NCBI RefSeq assembly: GCF_014207375.1
Contig: NZ_JACHEE010000007.1
Location: forward strand, 62,001-126,000
Reading direction: 5' to 3'
Source: Arthrobacter sp. AZCC_0090
Lineage (GTDB): Bacteria; Actinomycetota; Actinomycetes; Actinomycetales; Micrococcaceae
Length of the DNA stretch: 64,000 nt
Below, piece after piece: positions 49,785 to 57,976 of this stretch (positions are counted from its first letter, which is position 1; each line of letters begins with the position of its first letter). Under the pieces are notes generated by a model that was given only the letters and a program-made list of their open reading frames with translations, did not search any database and was not told the DNA's origin. A program made the translations under genes and the position numbers.

Positions 49785-51335
49785 TTGGACAAGCTTGTGG
49801 AGATGGCCTTGTCGGACTGGTTTTCCTTCATACCTGGGATCATTGCGATCTGGGCCTTCGTTGTGGCATTGCGGGCCAGACCGGTCCCTTTGATGAAACG
49901 CAGCCGGATCAGCGCTATGAGGGATCTCGGAATCGTCCCGCAAGAAAGCAAACGCAGGGTTCAGAGCATTGCGGAAAACGGCCCGGCGACCGCTGCAGAC
50001 GAGCTGAATTGGCTGGCCACTGTCTACCGCGGCCTGGCACCTTCGGGAAACCAGGTCTGTGGAAAAGGCAATCCGATGCCCTTGACCTTCGCCACCTCCA
50101 GCGCCGCCTTGCTCGGGCTTTCCCAGGCTTACGCCAGGTACGCGGCAAAACTGCGAAGCGGCTCCTTCTTGGGCACGGCCACGGCACCCCTCATCGTCCA
50201 TGAAGCGCAGACAGCATTGGAGACGTCGACCGTTCTCGCCTCGGCAGCCTCTGGTGGCGGGGCGGAAACTCCATGCAGGTGCATGAACGTTCACTTGAAA
50301 CTCCCGGGCAACCGGACTTTCGACCTGTGGCAGCTCCCTGACGTCGAAGCAGGCACCCTTGCCTACGATCTCTTCGTCAGCTATCGCCGGCACAGAATTG
50401 CCCCGATCTTCCACGAGGCCGGGCCGGGAAACAGCCCCGTGGCCATCGAAGCGGACGGATTGGAAACTGAATGCCTTCCCGCGACGCCGGCGGAAGCGGA
50501 AATCCTTCGAAAGAAATTTCGCGACCCACGCGTCTTTGACAGCGTTCTGCCAAGTCTCGTTGACTGGCGGACTGAAAGAGACAACGGAAACGGGCGGCTG
50601 AGATTGCATCTCGCCATGGCCGAAACCACGTACTCCGCGGTTCTGACTGATAACTATCCGGAGACATTCAAGGATCTGAGGCCGAGTCCTGGCGTCTTGC
50701 CCAGAAGCGCGGATGGGAAGAATTCGAAGTTGTTGACCTTGTCCACTGTTCTGGTCACAGCAGACAGGAAGTTGCTCTTCGCAGGACGATCGAAAAACGC
50801 GGGGTCACACGCGGGACTCTTCGGGCCAGCGGTAAACGGCAACCTTGAACTTCGCCCCCGTGATGGCATCCTCTCCGATGCAGACATGCGAGGGATACCC
50901 GATCCGAGGCGCGCCCTTGCGCGTGAAGCGCAGGAGGAACTCGGGATAAACCTGGATCCCCAACAGATTCGGATTCTTGGCCTCGCCAAGTTCACCGTGG
51001 AAACCGAGCGCGGAACCCACCTGCTGATGTCATCCAGCCATTTGGCGCAAACAGCAGCCGAAGTGGCCGATTGCGTTCGCCTTGCCGATCCGTTGGAAGG
51101 GCGTTGGGAACTCGGTGGCGAAATTCTGGCGGTTCCACTTCCGACCGAAGCCTGCGAAGTTGACCCGCTGCTGTCTTGGCTACTCCATAACCCGCGCCTT
51201 ACCCCGCATGCTGCACTAACTGGCATCGCGACCGTCGCAAGTCAGCTCAGGGTCAAGCCGGATCAGCTACTTCGGCTTGCCTCCGGGGATGGCGATGGGA
51301 CTGTCCCTTTCGAGACCATCCCTTTGAAGTGGTAA
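49785..51335 (+). CDS. membrane-anchored protein with C-terminal Nudix-like domain, function unknown
   Basis: A 516-residue protein not recognised as a named family. Residues about 11-29 (DWFSFIPGIIAIWAFVVAL) form one membrane helix. A basic stretch and a middle region of about 280 residues without a recognised domain follow; it includes C-R-C-M-N at 164-168. From about residue 316 (KLLTLSTVLVTADRKLLFAGRSKNAG) a Nudix-like fold seems to start. It contains RALAREAQEELGINL (residues 376-390), which retains the REx2EExG core of the Nudix box, while the first Gly and Glu of the box are not in the usual places. Base composition looks somewhat less GC-rich than the neighbours. It could hydrolyse a nucleotide signal at the membrane. 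No operon partner is evident. Confidence 0.6.
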   Translation: MDKLVEMALSDWFSFIPGIIAIWAFVVALRARPVPLMKRSRISAMRDLGIVPQESKRRVQSIAENGPATAADELNWLATVYRGLAPSGNQVCGKGNPMPLTFATSSAALLGLSQAYARYAAKLRSGSFLGTATAPLIVHEAQTALETSTVLASAASGGGAETPCRCMNVHLKLPGNRTFDLWQLPDVEAGTLAYDLFVSYRRHRIAPIFHEAGPGNSPVAIEADGLETECLPATPAEAEILRKKFRDPRVFDSVLPSLVDWRTERDNGNGRLRLHLAMAETTYSAVLTDNYPETFKDLRPSPGVLPRSADGKNSKLLTLSTVLVTADRKLLFAGRSKNAGSHAGLFGPAVNGNLELRPRDGILSDADMRGIPDPRRALAREAQEELGINLDPQQIRILGLAKFTVETERGTHLLMSSSHLAQTAAEVADCVRLADPLEGRWELGGEILAVPLPTEACEVDPLLSWLLHNPRLTPHAALTGIATVASQLRVKPDQLLRLASGDGDGTVPFETIPLKW

Positions 51336-51435
51336 TTGGCCACCTCGTGCCAAGCCGAGAACCATCGAATGGAGTTACTACTGATGTCCCGATGACTCGC
51401 AGGCCAGTGCGGGAGTAACGTAGAGCACATCGGCT

Positions 51436-52131
51436 GTGCTGGACCACTTAGTGGACTGGGGTGTCACCGTGGGTGTTGTGCGATCATCGTTGACCGAGCT
51501 CCTCGGGATACTTTCCGACGCCGTTTCGCCCGAGCGTGTCCGCTTCGATGACGGCTCTGAACCACTCACCGGTCAATCCTCGGCTGCACCTGTCACCGTC
51601 CACGCCGTCGCCATGAACAGGGTGGGCCGCTCGAGGCGGGAAGGCCCTTTGTTGGACCTTGAGCTGAAGGTAGCCGTGGAATGCCACGGTCCCAGGCAAC
51701 TGGACAACATGGAGAAGCTGCTGCTGGCCGTCGAGCATCACAACCAGTACTCCGTTGTCTCTAGTGGCGAGTTCCAGCCGGACGAATACGATGCCGGGAT
51801 CCGCCAGGGCCTCGGCTTCCTCGTCCGCATTCCTGTGGGCATCCGCTTCGACGAGCTTTCCGGCCCTCCGGTCACTGAACCGCTCGTCGCTACTACCACG
51901 GTGGCCCGCCGGATCCACGGCCGGCTGGTCGATGTTCACAACAAGGGCATCCCAGATGCCTACATCCGCCCGCATTCGTCCGCCACCGCCGTCGTGAGCG
52001 ATCCCACCGGCCATTTCGAGGTACTTGCCTCGGCGGACGAGCTCCAGCACTTTGTCGTGGCAGTCCGCGGCACTGAACGTGAAGTCTCAGCCAATACGAG
52101 CAGCCTGCCGGTCATCATCCAGTGGGAGTGA
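51436..52131 (+). CDS. protein with Pvc16/DUF4255-like N-terminus and carboxypeptidase-regulatory-like C-terminus
   Basis: A 231-residue protein starting at GTG 51436. The first part (VRSSLTELLGILSDAVSPERVRFDD..., LELKVAVECHGPRQLDNMEKLLLAVEHHNQYSVVS) loosely resembles DUF4255/Pvc16-type proteins of contractile injection systems. The last 80 residues (TVARRIHGRLVDVHNKGIPDAYIRPHSSATAVVSDPTGHFEVLASADELQHFVVAVRGTEREVSANTSSLPVIIQWE) look like a carboxypeptidase-regulatory / CNA-B beta-sandwich. No tail-sheath, tube or baseplate genes are near, so a role in an injection system is not supported by context. Function unknown; the family call is tentative. Confidence 0.5.
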   Translation: MLDHLVDWGVTVGVVRSSLTELLGILSDAVSPERVRFDDGSEPLTGQSSAAPVTVHAVAMNRVGRSRREGPLLDLELKVAVECHGPRQLDNMEKLLLAVEHHNQYSVVSSGEFQPDEYDAGIRQGLGFLVRIPVGIRFDELSGPPVTEPLVATTTVARRIHGRLVDVHNKGIPDAYIRPHSSATAVVSDPTGHFEVLASADELQHFVVAVRGTEREVSANTSSLPVIIQWE

Positions 52132-52223
52132 AAGGGAGCACCATTCGGTGCCCTGCATGGATGCGAAACCCTGACACACACGTCATCACGGGCGGTCAAG
52201 CGCCGGACATGCAATGATCAACC

Positions 52224-53450
52224 ATGCGTCCGATGCAGCACTCCAGCAAACTCCAGAACGTCCGCTATGAACTCCGTGGGCCCATCCTCCAAGCGGCCAA
52301 GACCATGGAGGCCGAAGGGCACCGCATCCTCAAGATGAATCTCGGGGATACGGCGCCATTTGGCCTGGAAGCGCCGGAGTCCGTTGTGGTGGACATGATC
52401 CACCACCTCCGCGGCGCCCAGGGGTATAGCGATTCGAAAGGTATCTTTACGGCGCGGACCGCGATTTCGCAGTACTACCAGACCAAGAACCTGATGAACA
52501 TCGGCGTGGAGGATATCTTCATCGGTAACGGCGTCAGCGAACTGATCTCCATGACGCTGCAGGCTTTCCTGGAGAACGGCGACGAGGTCCTCATCCCCGC
52601 GCCGGACTATCCGCTGTGGACGGCCACAGTGACCCTCACGGGCGGCAAGCCGGTGCATTATCTCTGCGATGAGGGCCAGAATTGGTGGCCGGACATGTCC
52701 GACGTCGAAGCCAAGATCACCAAGCGCACCAAGGCAATCGTCATCATCAACCCGAACAACCCCACGGGTGCGGTATACCCCCGCCACATCCTGGAGCAGT
52801 TCGCGGCACTGGCACGCAAGCACGATCTTGTCCTGTTCTCGGACGAGATCTACGAGAAGATCCGCTACGAAGACGCCCAGCACATCCACACCGCGTCCAT
52901 CGCAGACGATATCTGCATCCTGACATTCAGCGGCCTCTCCAAGGCCTACCGGATGCCGGGCTACCGCGCAGGATGGGTCGCAGTGACCGGTCCGCACGCT
53001 GCCACCGCTGAATACCGTGAAGCATTGGAGCTCCTGGCGTCACTCCGGTTGTGTTCCAACGTGCCTGCGCAGCACGCCATCCAGACCTGCTTGGGCGGCT
53101 ACCAAAGCATCGAGGAACTCATCAAACCCGGCGGCCGGCTCCGGGAGCAACGGGACCTGGCCTTGAAGCTCCTCACTGCGATCCCCGGAGTGAGCTGCGT
53201 TCCAGCGGCCGGGGCCATGTACCTGTTCCCCCGCCTGGATCCTGAGATCTACCCGATAGAGAGCGACGAGAAATTCGTCTTGGACCTCCTGCAGGACCAG
53301 AAGATCCTGGTCTCCCACGGCTCGGCCTTCAACTGGCCCACCCCGGACCACTTCCGCTTTGTCATCCTGCCCTCCGTTCGGGAGATCGAGGAGGCCGTGC
53401 GCAGGATCGCGACATTCCTTGCCGCCTACCGGAACCGGCCTGAGGAATAG
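52224..53450 (+). CDS. alaA: class I aminotransferase, glutamate-pyruvate (AlaA-like)
   Basis: A 408-residue PLP enzyme: SSKLQNVRYELRGPILQAAKTMEAEGHRILKMNLGDTAPFGLEAPE, GNGVSELISMTLQAFLENGDEVLIPAPDYPLWTATVTLTGGKPVHY, INPNNPTGAVYP (Asn-Pro-x-x-Pro-Thr-Gly), LFSDEIYEKIRYE and the PLP-lysine motif TFSGLSKAYRMPGYRAGWVAVTG. This is the AlaA/YfbQ pattern. It makes alanine and 2-oxoglutarate from pyruvate and glutamate, or the reverse. It appears monocistronic. Confidence 0.9.
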   Translation: MRPMQHSSKLQNVRYELRGPILQAAKTMEAEGHRILKMNLGDTAPFGLEAPESVVVDMIHHLRGAQGYSDSKGIFTARTAISQYYQTKNLMNIGVEDIFIGNGVSELISMTLQAFLENGDEVLIPAPDYPLWTATVTLTGGKPVHYLCDEGQNWWPDMSDVEAKITKRTKAIVIINPNNPTGAVYPRHILEQFAALARKHDLVLFSDEIYEKIRYEDAQHIHTASIADDICILTFSGLSKAYRMPGYRAGWVAVTGPHAATAEYREALELLASLRLCSNVPAQHAIQTCLGGYQSIEELIKPGGRLREQRDLALKLLTAIPGVSCVPAAGAMYLFPRLDPEIYPIESDEKFVLDLLQDQKILVSHGSAFNWPTPDHFRFVILPSVREIEEAVRRIATFLAAYRNRPEE

Positions 53451-53490
53451 GGTCCTTCCCCGAGGACCCTACGCCGGCGCGCTCCCCCAC

Positions 53491-53548
53491 AACGCTCGCT
53501 CACTTATCGCCCGGTTTCCGACAACGCTCGCTCACTAGATGTGAGCGA
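53491..53548. repeat. second cluster of AACGCTCGCTCA repeats with hairpin
   Basis: AACGCTCGCTCAC occurs at 53491-53503 and 53523-53535, 32 bases apart, the same spacing as in the 13.3-kb cluster. The second copy forms an 8-bp hairpin, TCGCTCAC (53528-53535) with GTGAGCGA (53541-53548), loop TAGAT. It follows the aminotransferase stop and could act as transcription terminator. Confidence 0.65.
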
Positions 53549-53662
53549 ACGTCGGGATGATGGTCCGTCACCGCAGTCGTGTTGCGGGCCTGTAGCGACA
53601 ACAATTGCGAGCCAGTGGTGGAATTCCGCTCGCTTTCGACTCCACCGGGGTAGCGTTTCCCT

Positions 53663-54478
53663 ATGAACGAGCAGAAGCCTGAAGACGTTTACACACACGG
53701 CCACCACGAGTCCGTCGTACGCGCCCATGCCTCCCGCACAGCCGAGAACTCTGCCGCGTTTGTCATCCCGCATCTCACCGCCGGGACGTCAGTGCTCGAC
53801 GTCGGATGCGGACCTGGGAGCATCACCTGCGACTTCGCGGAGCTGGTGGCTCCCGCGAAAGTAGTCGGACTGGACCGTTCCGCCGAGATCGTGGCCCAGG
53901 CCGCCGCGCTCGCGTCCGAGCGCGGCGTGGAAAACGTGGAATTCGTGACCGGCAACATCTACGATCTGGACTTCGAGGACGAAACTTTCGACCTCGTCCA
54001 CGCGCACCAAGTCCTGCAGCACCTGACCGATCCCGTGGCCGCATTGCGGGAAATGCGGCGGGTCGCCAAGCCCGGTGCCATCGTGGCGGTGCGCGACGCC
54101 GATTTCCACGGCATGAGCTGGTACCCGGAAGTCCGCGAGCTCGACGATTGGATGGAGCTCTACCAGAAGATCGCCCGCCGGAACGGAGCAGAGCCCGATG
54201 CCGGGCGTCGGCTCGTGTCCTGGGCGCAACAGGCGGGCTTCACCGACGTCGCGCCCTCCAGCAGCAACTGGCTGTACGCTACCGCGCAGCAGCGCCGCTG
54301 GCAGTCCCGGGTGTGGAGCGAGCGCGTCCTGCACTCCGCTTTTGCCGAACAAGCGCTGGAATACGGCCTGGCCAACGAGGCAGACCTGGCCCGGATCGCC
54401 GCCGGTTGGCACCGCTGGGGCTCCACGGATGACGGCTTCTTCTTGATCCCGAACGGCGAAGTCATCGCACGGGCGTAG
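53663..54478 (+). CDS. SAM-dependent class I methyltransferase (UbiE-like)
   Basis: A 271-residue methyltransferase: motif I SVLDVGCGPGSITCDFAELV, motif II acidic VVGLDRSAEIVAQAAALA, motif post-I FVTGNIYDLDFEDETFDLVHAHQVLQHLTDPVAALREMRRVAKPGAIVAVRDAD. It resembles small-molecule methyltransferases of the Methyltransf_25/UbiE group. The substrate is unknown. It lies alone upstream of the DGPF/ECF42 pair. Confidence 0.85.
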   Translation: MNEQKPEDVYTHGHHESVVRAHASRTAENSAAFVIPHLTAGTSVLDVGCGPGSITCDFAELVAPAKVVGLDRSAEIVAQAAALASERGVENVEFVTGNIYDLDFEDETFDLVHAHQVLQHLTDPVAALREMRRVAKPGAIVAVRDADFHGMSWYPEVRELDDWMELYQKIARRNGAEPDAGRRLVSWAQQAGFTDVAPSSSNWLYATAQQRRWQSRVWSERVLHSAFAEQALEYGLANEADLARIAAGWHRWGSTDDGFFLIPNGEVIARA

Positions 54479-54516
54479 GGGCCCGCCAAGAGTTTTTGGG
54501 AAATTCCATCGACCCA

Positions 54517-54544
54517 TGTCGAAAACCAACCTGCAGTTCCGACC
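54517..54544 (+). promoter_or_regulatory. predicted ECF42-type promoter of the DGPF/sigma operon
   Basis: TGTCGA at 54517-54522 and CGACC at 54540-54544 are separated by 17 bases and lie about 50 bases upstream of the DGPF gene. TGTCGA/CGA(T/C) is the promoter type known for ECF42 sigma factors, so the sigma factor encoded downstream probably drives its own operon. Confidence 0.65.
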
Positions 54545-54592
54545 CATGAATGAAAGCGCCCCAAACGGAGCGCCCCTCACAAGGAGTTCGAG

Positions 54593-54952
54593 ATGAAATA
54601 CATGATCATGATGTTTGGTTCTGCCGAGGGCATGATGGAAACCGCCGATCCCGAATGGATCAAGGAAATGATCGGGTTCATGATCCAGATCGACAAGGAC
54701 CTCACGGATTCCGGCGAGATGGTTTTCAACGCCGGATTGGCCGATGCCAGCACCGCCAAACTGGTCAAGCAAACGGACAACGGGGTCATCACCACCGACG
54801 GGCCTTTCGCCGAAGCCAAGGAATCCCTGATCGGCTACTGGGTGGTGGACGTGGCCAGCGAGGAACGGGCCGTGGAGATCTGCTCCAGCATCGTGAAGTA
54901 CGCGCCCGTCGTGGAGCTTCGCCGTGTCCAGGACGAGCCGCCGGAGGTGTAG
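54593..54952 (+). CDS. YCII-related DGPF-domain protein
   Basis: A 119-residue protein of the YCII/DGPF family: KYMIMMFGS at the start, and VITTDGPFAEAKESLIGYWVVDVASEERAVEICSS with the name-giving D-G-P-F motif. AAGGAG precedes ATG 54593. It is encoded three bases before the ECF42-type sigma factor, the usual partner. Its biochemical role is unknown; it may be the regulatory partner or the main target of the sigma factor. Confidence 0.9.
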   Translation: MKYMIMMFGSAEGMMETADPEWIKEMIGFMIQIDKDLTDSGEMVFNAGLADASTAKLVKQTDNGVITTDGPFAEAKESLIGYWVVDVASEERAVEICSSIVKYAPVVELRRVQDEPPEV

Positions 54953-54955
54953 CGT

Positions 54956-56209
54956 TTGGCCGAGCCTTCCGGAGGATCCACGTTCGAGGACCTGCTGCGC
55001 ACGCTCGCGCCGCAGGTCCTTGGCGTGCTCGTGCGCAGGCATGGCCAATTCGCCGAGTGCGAGGACGCTGTCCAGGAAGCACTGCTGGAGGCGTCATTGC
55101 AATGGCCCACGTCCGGCGTCCCGGACAGTCCCAGGGCGTGGCTGGTCACGGTAGCCGCCCGTCGCTTGGTGGACCACTGGCGCAGCGAGAGTTCCCGGCA
55201 GGCTCGCGAGGAACGTGCCGCGGCCCTGGAACCGCCGCCCAGCGAGGACGCCTCCCAAGGCAGTGACATGGACGGGTTTGCAGAAGATACCCTCACCCTC
55301 CTTTTCCTCTGTTGCCACCCCGCTCTCTCAGCACCCTCGCAGCTGGCACTGACATTGAGGGCAGTTGGGGGGCTCACGACGGCGGAAATCGCCAGCGCGT
55401 TCCTCGTCCCGGAAGCCACTATGGGGCAGCGGATCAGCAGGGCGAAGCAGAGCATCAAGAAGGCGGGGGCCCATTTCGAGCTCCCTGTAGCCGCGGAGCG
55501 CAAGGCGCGGCTCGGCGTCGTACTCCATGTCCTGTACATGATCTTCAACGAAGGCTACGCGGCGAGTTCCGGGCCATCCATGCAGCGCGAAGAACTCACC
55601 GCGGAGGCCATCCGCCTTGGGCGGCTTCTGTGGGGGCTGCTCCCGAACGAGCTCGAGGTGGCCGGACTGCTGGCCCTCATGCTCCTCACCGATGCACGAC
55701 GCCGGGCGAGGTCGCTGCCGGACGGGATGCTCGTACCTCTCGCCGAGCAGGACCGCGGGTTGTGGGACGCGACGCAGATCGCCGAGGGCCTTGAACTCTT
55801 GTCATCGGTTCTGGGAGTTGGGCGTCCGGAGCCTTACCAATTGCAGGCCGCCATCGCTGCGGTCCATGCAGAGGCGGCTTCAGCGGACCAGACCGATTGG
55901 CCGCAAATCCTGGCTCTATACACGGTTCTCGATGCCATGTCCCCAAGCCCCGTCGTGACGCTCAACCGGGCGGTTGCGGTGGCAATGGTGGAAGGGCCAC
56001 GGACGGCCCTTGGGGTACTGGATGGGCTTGAGGAGGGGCTGAAAGACTGGCACAGGCTCGACGCCGTCCGCGGGCACTTGCTCGAAATGTCCGGGGATCT
56101 TGTGGGGGCGCGGGAGCACTTTCTTGCCGCAGCGAAGAAGACGGGGAGCCTGCCGGAGCGGCAGTACCTCCTCGTGAAGGCGGCCAAACTGGGGCAGTTG
56201 TCCACATAG
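54956..56209 (+). CDS. ECF42-type RNA polymerase sigma factor with long C-terminal extension
   Basis: A 417-residue protein, far longer than an ordinary ECF sigma. The N-terminal 180 residues hold region 2 (LLRTLAPQVLGVLVRRHGQFAECEDAVQEALLEASLQWP, PRAWLVTVAARRLVDHWRSE) and region 4 (LTLRAVGGLTTAEIASAFLVPEATMGQRISRAKQSIKKAG). The extension contains the conserved VLYMIFNEGYAASSGP and a TPR-like segment ending ERQYLLVKAAKLGQL. This architecture with a DGPF gene directly upstream defines group ECF42. No anti-sigma factor gene is present, as usual; the C-terminal extension is thought to control activity. Start is TTG at 54956. Confidence 0.92.
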   Translation: MAEPSGGSTFEDLLRTLAPQVLGVLVRRHGQFAECEDAVQEALLEASLQWPTSGVPDSPRAWLVTVAARRLVDHWRSESSRQAREERAAALEPPPSEDASQGSDMDGFAEDTLTLLFLCCHPALSAPSQLALTLRAVGGLTTAEIASAFLVPEATMGQRISRAKQSIKKAGAHFELPVAAERKARLGVVLHVLYMIFNEGYAASSGPSMQREELTAEAIRLGRLLWGLLPNELEVAGLLALMLLTDARRRARSLPDGMLVPLAEQDRGLWDATQIAEGLELLSSVLGVGRPEPYQLQAAIAAVHAEAASADQTDWPQILALYTVLDAMSPSPVVTLNRAVAVAMVEGPRTALGVLDGLEEGLKDWHRLDAVRGHLLEMSGDLVGAREHFLAAAKKTGSLPERQYLLVKAAKLGQLST

Positions 56210-56257
56210 GCATAGTGACCCCTGTCCCAGTTTCACGGCCGCGAATAGCCTCGAAAC

Positions 56258-56719
56258 ATGATTATTCAAGCAGGCTTTGACCTCGAGCTCCTCGCCCGTC
56301 CGCTCATTGTTCAAGAAGGAAAACTGTTCCCAAGGCTCGTGGTGATCGGCCTTGACGCCGAGCTTCAGCTGGAGAGCATCAGAGTCGTCACGGAGTCCTT
56401 CAGCGGTAGCCTGGGGACGTTCCAGGAAGCCATCTTGGAACACCTGGATCTAGAGGGCACCAAGTACTTCGCCATTGCCCACGCCGGAATCTGGGCAGAG
56501 GACGACTACTTCGATGAACAGCCAATCCTCGCGGAAGCGAAGGTTCTGTCAGAGGCAGCCGCAAGGCGGGGACTTCTCATGATCGGCCATTTTGGGATCG
56601 ACGAAACCGGGTACATGTCCGCGGGCCCCCACTCCTACTTTGACCAATATGCATCGGGAGACGATCTCCCGGACACGATGACTCACTGGGTACATTCGAA
56701 GTTTGGCCATTGTGAGTAG
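56258..56719 (+). CDS. hypothetical protein
   Basis: A 153-residue soluble protein that I do not recognise (MIIQAGFDLELLARPLIVQEGKLFPRLVVIGLDAELQLESIRVV...). It alternates short beta-like and helical segments (YFAIAHAGIWAED..., GLLMIGHFGIDETGYMSAGPHSYFDQYASG), which is a little like JAB/RadC-type folds, but no H-x-H...D metal motif is clear. Its stop overlaps the GTG of a 38-codon ORF that precedes a PIN toxin, so it could be cotranscribed with that module. Function unknown. Confidence 0.5.
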   Translation: MIIQAGFDLELLARPLIVQEGKLFPRLVVIGLDAELQLESIRVVTESFSGSLGTFQEAILEHLDLEGTKYFAIAHAGIWAEDDYFDEQPILAEAKVLSEAAARRGLLMIGHFGIDETGYMSAGPHSYFDQYASGDDLPDTMTHWVHSKFGHCE

Positions 56720-56828
56720 GCGTCGGAGCGAAACAGCCAGAAGCGTCCACCGCTTTCTGGGTCAGATCGATCTTCCTGACAACTTGTTCAACCCTCTGAC
56801 GGAGCAAGAACTGGCGGAGTGGGAATGA
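56712..56828 (+). CDS. 38-residue antitoxin-like ORF preceding a PIN toxin
   Basis: GTG 56712 to TGA 56828. The translation VSRRRSETARSVHRFLGQ then IDLPDNLFNPLTEQELAEWE resembles the C-terminal toxin-binding tail of Phd/VapB-type antitoxins (G-K-I-x-I-P-x-D-F-x-x-P-L-P-x-E-x-L-x-x-F-E). The N-terminal DNA-binding half is missing; in-frame sequence upstream reaches a stop at 56679-56681. Its TGA overlaps the ATG of the PIN gene (ATGA), and its start overlaps the previous gene. It is either a minimal antitoxin or a remnant. Confidence 0.55.
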   Translation: MSRRRSETARSVHRFLGQIDLPDNLFNPLTEQELAEWE

Positions 56829-57217
56829 CCGCGTTTCTCTTGGATTCCAAGGCGTTGGTGCTCGCCATGACCAGGCCAGACCAATTGTCCGGAACAGCCC
56901 GGTCGATCATCGAGGATCTCGAAAATCGAACTTTCGCCTCAGCCGCCTCCGCCTATGAACTGGCTTACAAGTACTCACGCGGCCGCCTCGCCGCGTTGGA
57001 TCCGATCATGACGGGTTACCGTCGGCACGTGAAGCGTGTGGTCACCGAGGAACTGAGCCTGACCGCAGAGCATGCCCTCGCTGCGGCGTCGTTTGATTGG
57101 CAGCACAGGGACCCTTTCGACCGGATGATTGCTGCGCAGGCCGCCGTCGAAGGCTTGACGCTAGTGACGTCCGATCGAGCGCTCCAGGAATTCAAGCTCG
57201 TAACCACAATCTGGTAG
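56825..57217 (+). CDS. PIN-domain toxin (VapC-like)
   Basis: A 130-residue PIN protein. Acidic residues expected for the Mg site are present: Asp7 (AFLLDSKALV), Glu45 (SAYELAYKYSRG), Asp96/Asp99 (HRDPFDRMIAAQA) and Asp117 (TLVTSDRAL). The S-A-x-A-Y-E-x-x-x-K and H-R-D-P-F-D-R-M-I-A-A-Q-A motifs match the type II toxin subgroup paired with Phd/YefM-like antitoxins. ATG 56825 overlaps the stop of the antitoxin-like ORF. It should be an endoribonuclease. Confidence 0.85.
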   Translation: MTAFLLDSKALVLAMTRPDQLSGTARSIIEDLENRTFASAASAYELAYKYSRGRLAALDPIMTGYRRHVKRVVTEELSLTAEHALAAASFDWQHRDPFDRMIAAQAAVEGLTLVTSDRALQEFKLVTTIW

Positions 57218-57324
57218 CCGCGCCTCAGGATCACGCCTCGTCGATTTGGTCGCGCAATAGGGCCGCTCCTCCTCGATTTGGCCGCCCGTCCGGACACCGT
57301 ATCCTGCGGGCATAAGCTGGATCG

Positions 57325-57948
57325 GTGCAGATTTCGCTTTGGCTGGCCCTAGTAGGCGCTGGCACCCTGATAAGTTTCACTCCCGGCGCGGGCGCCATCT
57401 CCACCATGAGCAATTCGCTCAACTCCGGATTCCGCCGCTCCATCTGGGGAGTACTAGGCCAACAGGCGGCGCTGATCATCCACATCCTGATCGTCGCGCT
57501 CGGGGTAGGTGTTCTGGTCTCCAGCTCGCCGGTGGTCTTCAACGTCATCCGCTACACGGGGGCTGCCTACCTGGTGTACATGGGCATTCGGCAGTTCCTG
57601 CACCGGCCGGACCTGGACAAGGAAAAGGTGGAGGCCCGGCGGAACGAGCCGGCCTGGTCCATGTTTCAGCGGGGCGTCTGGGTCAACCTGCTCAACCCCA
57701 AGGCGATCGTCTTCTTCCTCGCCTTCATGCCGCAGTTCATCCGCCCCGAACAGCCACTGATTCCGCAGTATCTGATCCTCAGCACCACGATCGTCTTCAT
57801 CGACATCTGCGTCATGTGGTTCTTCTTCGCTTTGGCAGCCCGTTCATTCCAACGGTTCACCCACAACGAGCATGGGCAGAAGGTCCTCAACCGCACTTTC
57901 GGCGTGCTGTTCATGTCGGTGGGCGTGCTGCTGGCCGTCATCCACTAA
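57325..57948 (+). CDS. LysE/RhtB-family amino acid exporter
   Basis: A 207-residue membrane protein with about six helices: ISLWLALVGAGTLISFTPGAGAISTMSNSLNSGFRRSIWGVLGQQAALIIHILIVALGVG at the N-terminus with the family's P-G-x-x-x-x-x motif, then AWSMFQRGVWVNLLNPKAIVFFLAFMPQFI. It exports amino acids or related metabolites. GTG start at 57325; probably monocistronic. Confidence 0.9.
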   Translation: MQISLWLALVGAGTLISFTPGAGAISTMSNSLNSGFRRSIWGVLGQQAALIIHILIVALGVGVLVSSSPVVFNVIRYTGAAYLVYMGIRQFLHRPDLDKEKVEARRNEPAWSMFQRGVWVNLLNPKAIVFFLAFMPQFIRPEQPLIPQYLILSTTIVFIDICVMWFFFALAARSFQRFTHNEHGQKVLNRTFGVLFMSVGVLLAVIH

Positions 57949-57976
57949 CGCCACCACTGCCGAAAAACCACCTGGC

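Noticed and set aside
51436-52131. Part of a prophage or contractile injection system
   Set aside because: No capsid, tail, sheath, integrase or AAA ATPase genes are found on either side, so only the single orphan gene is reported.
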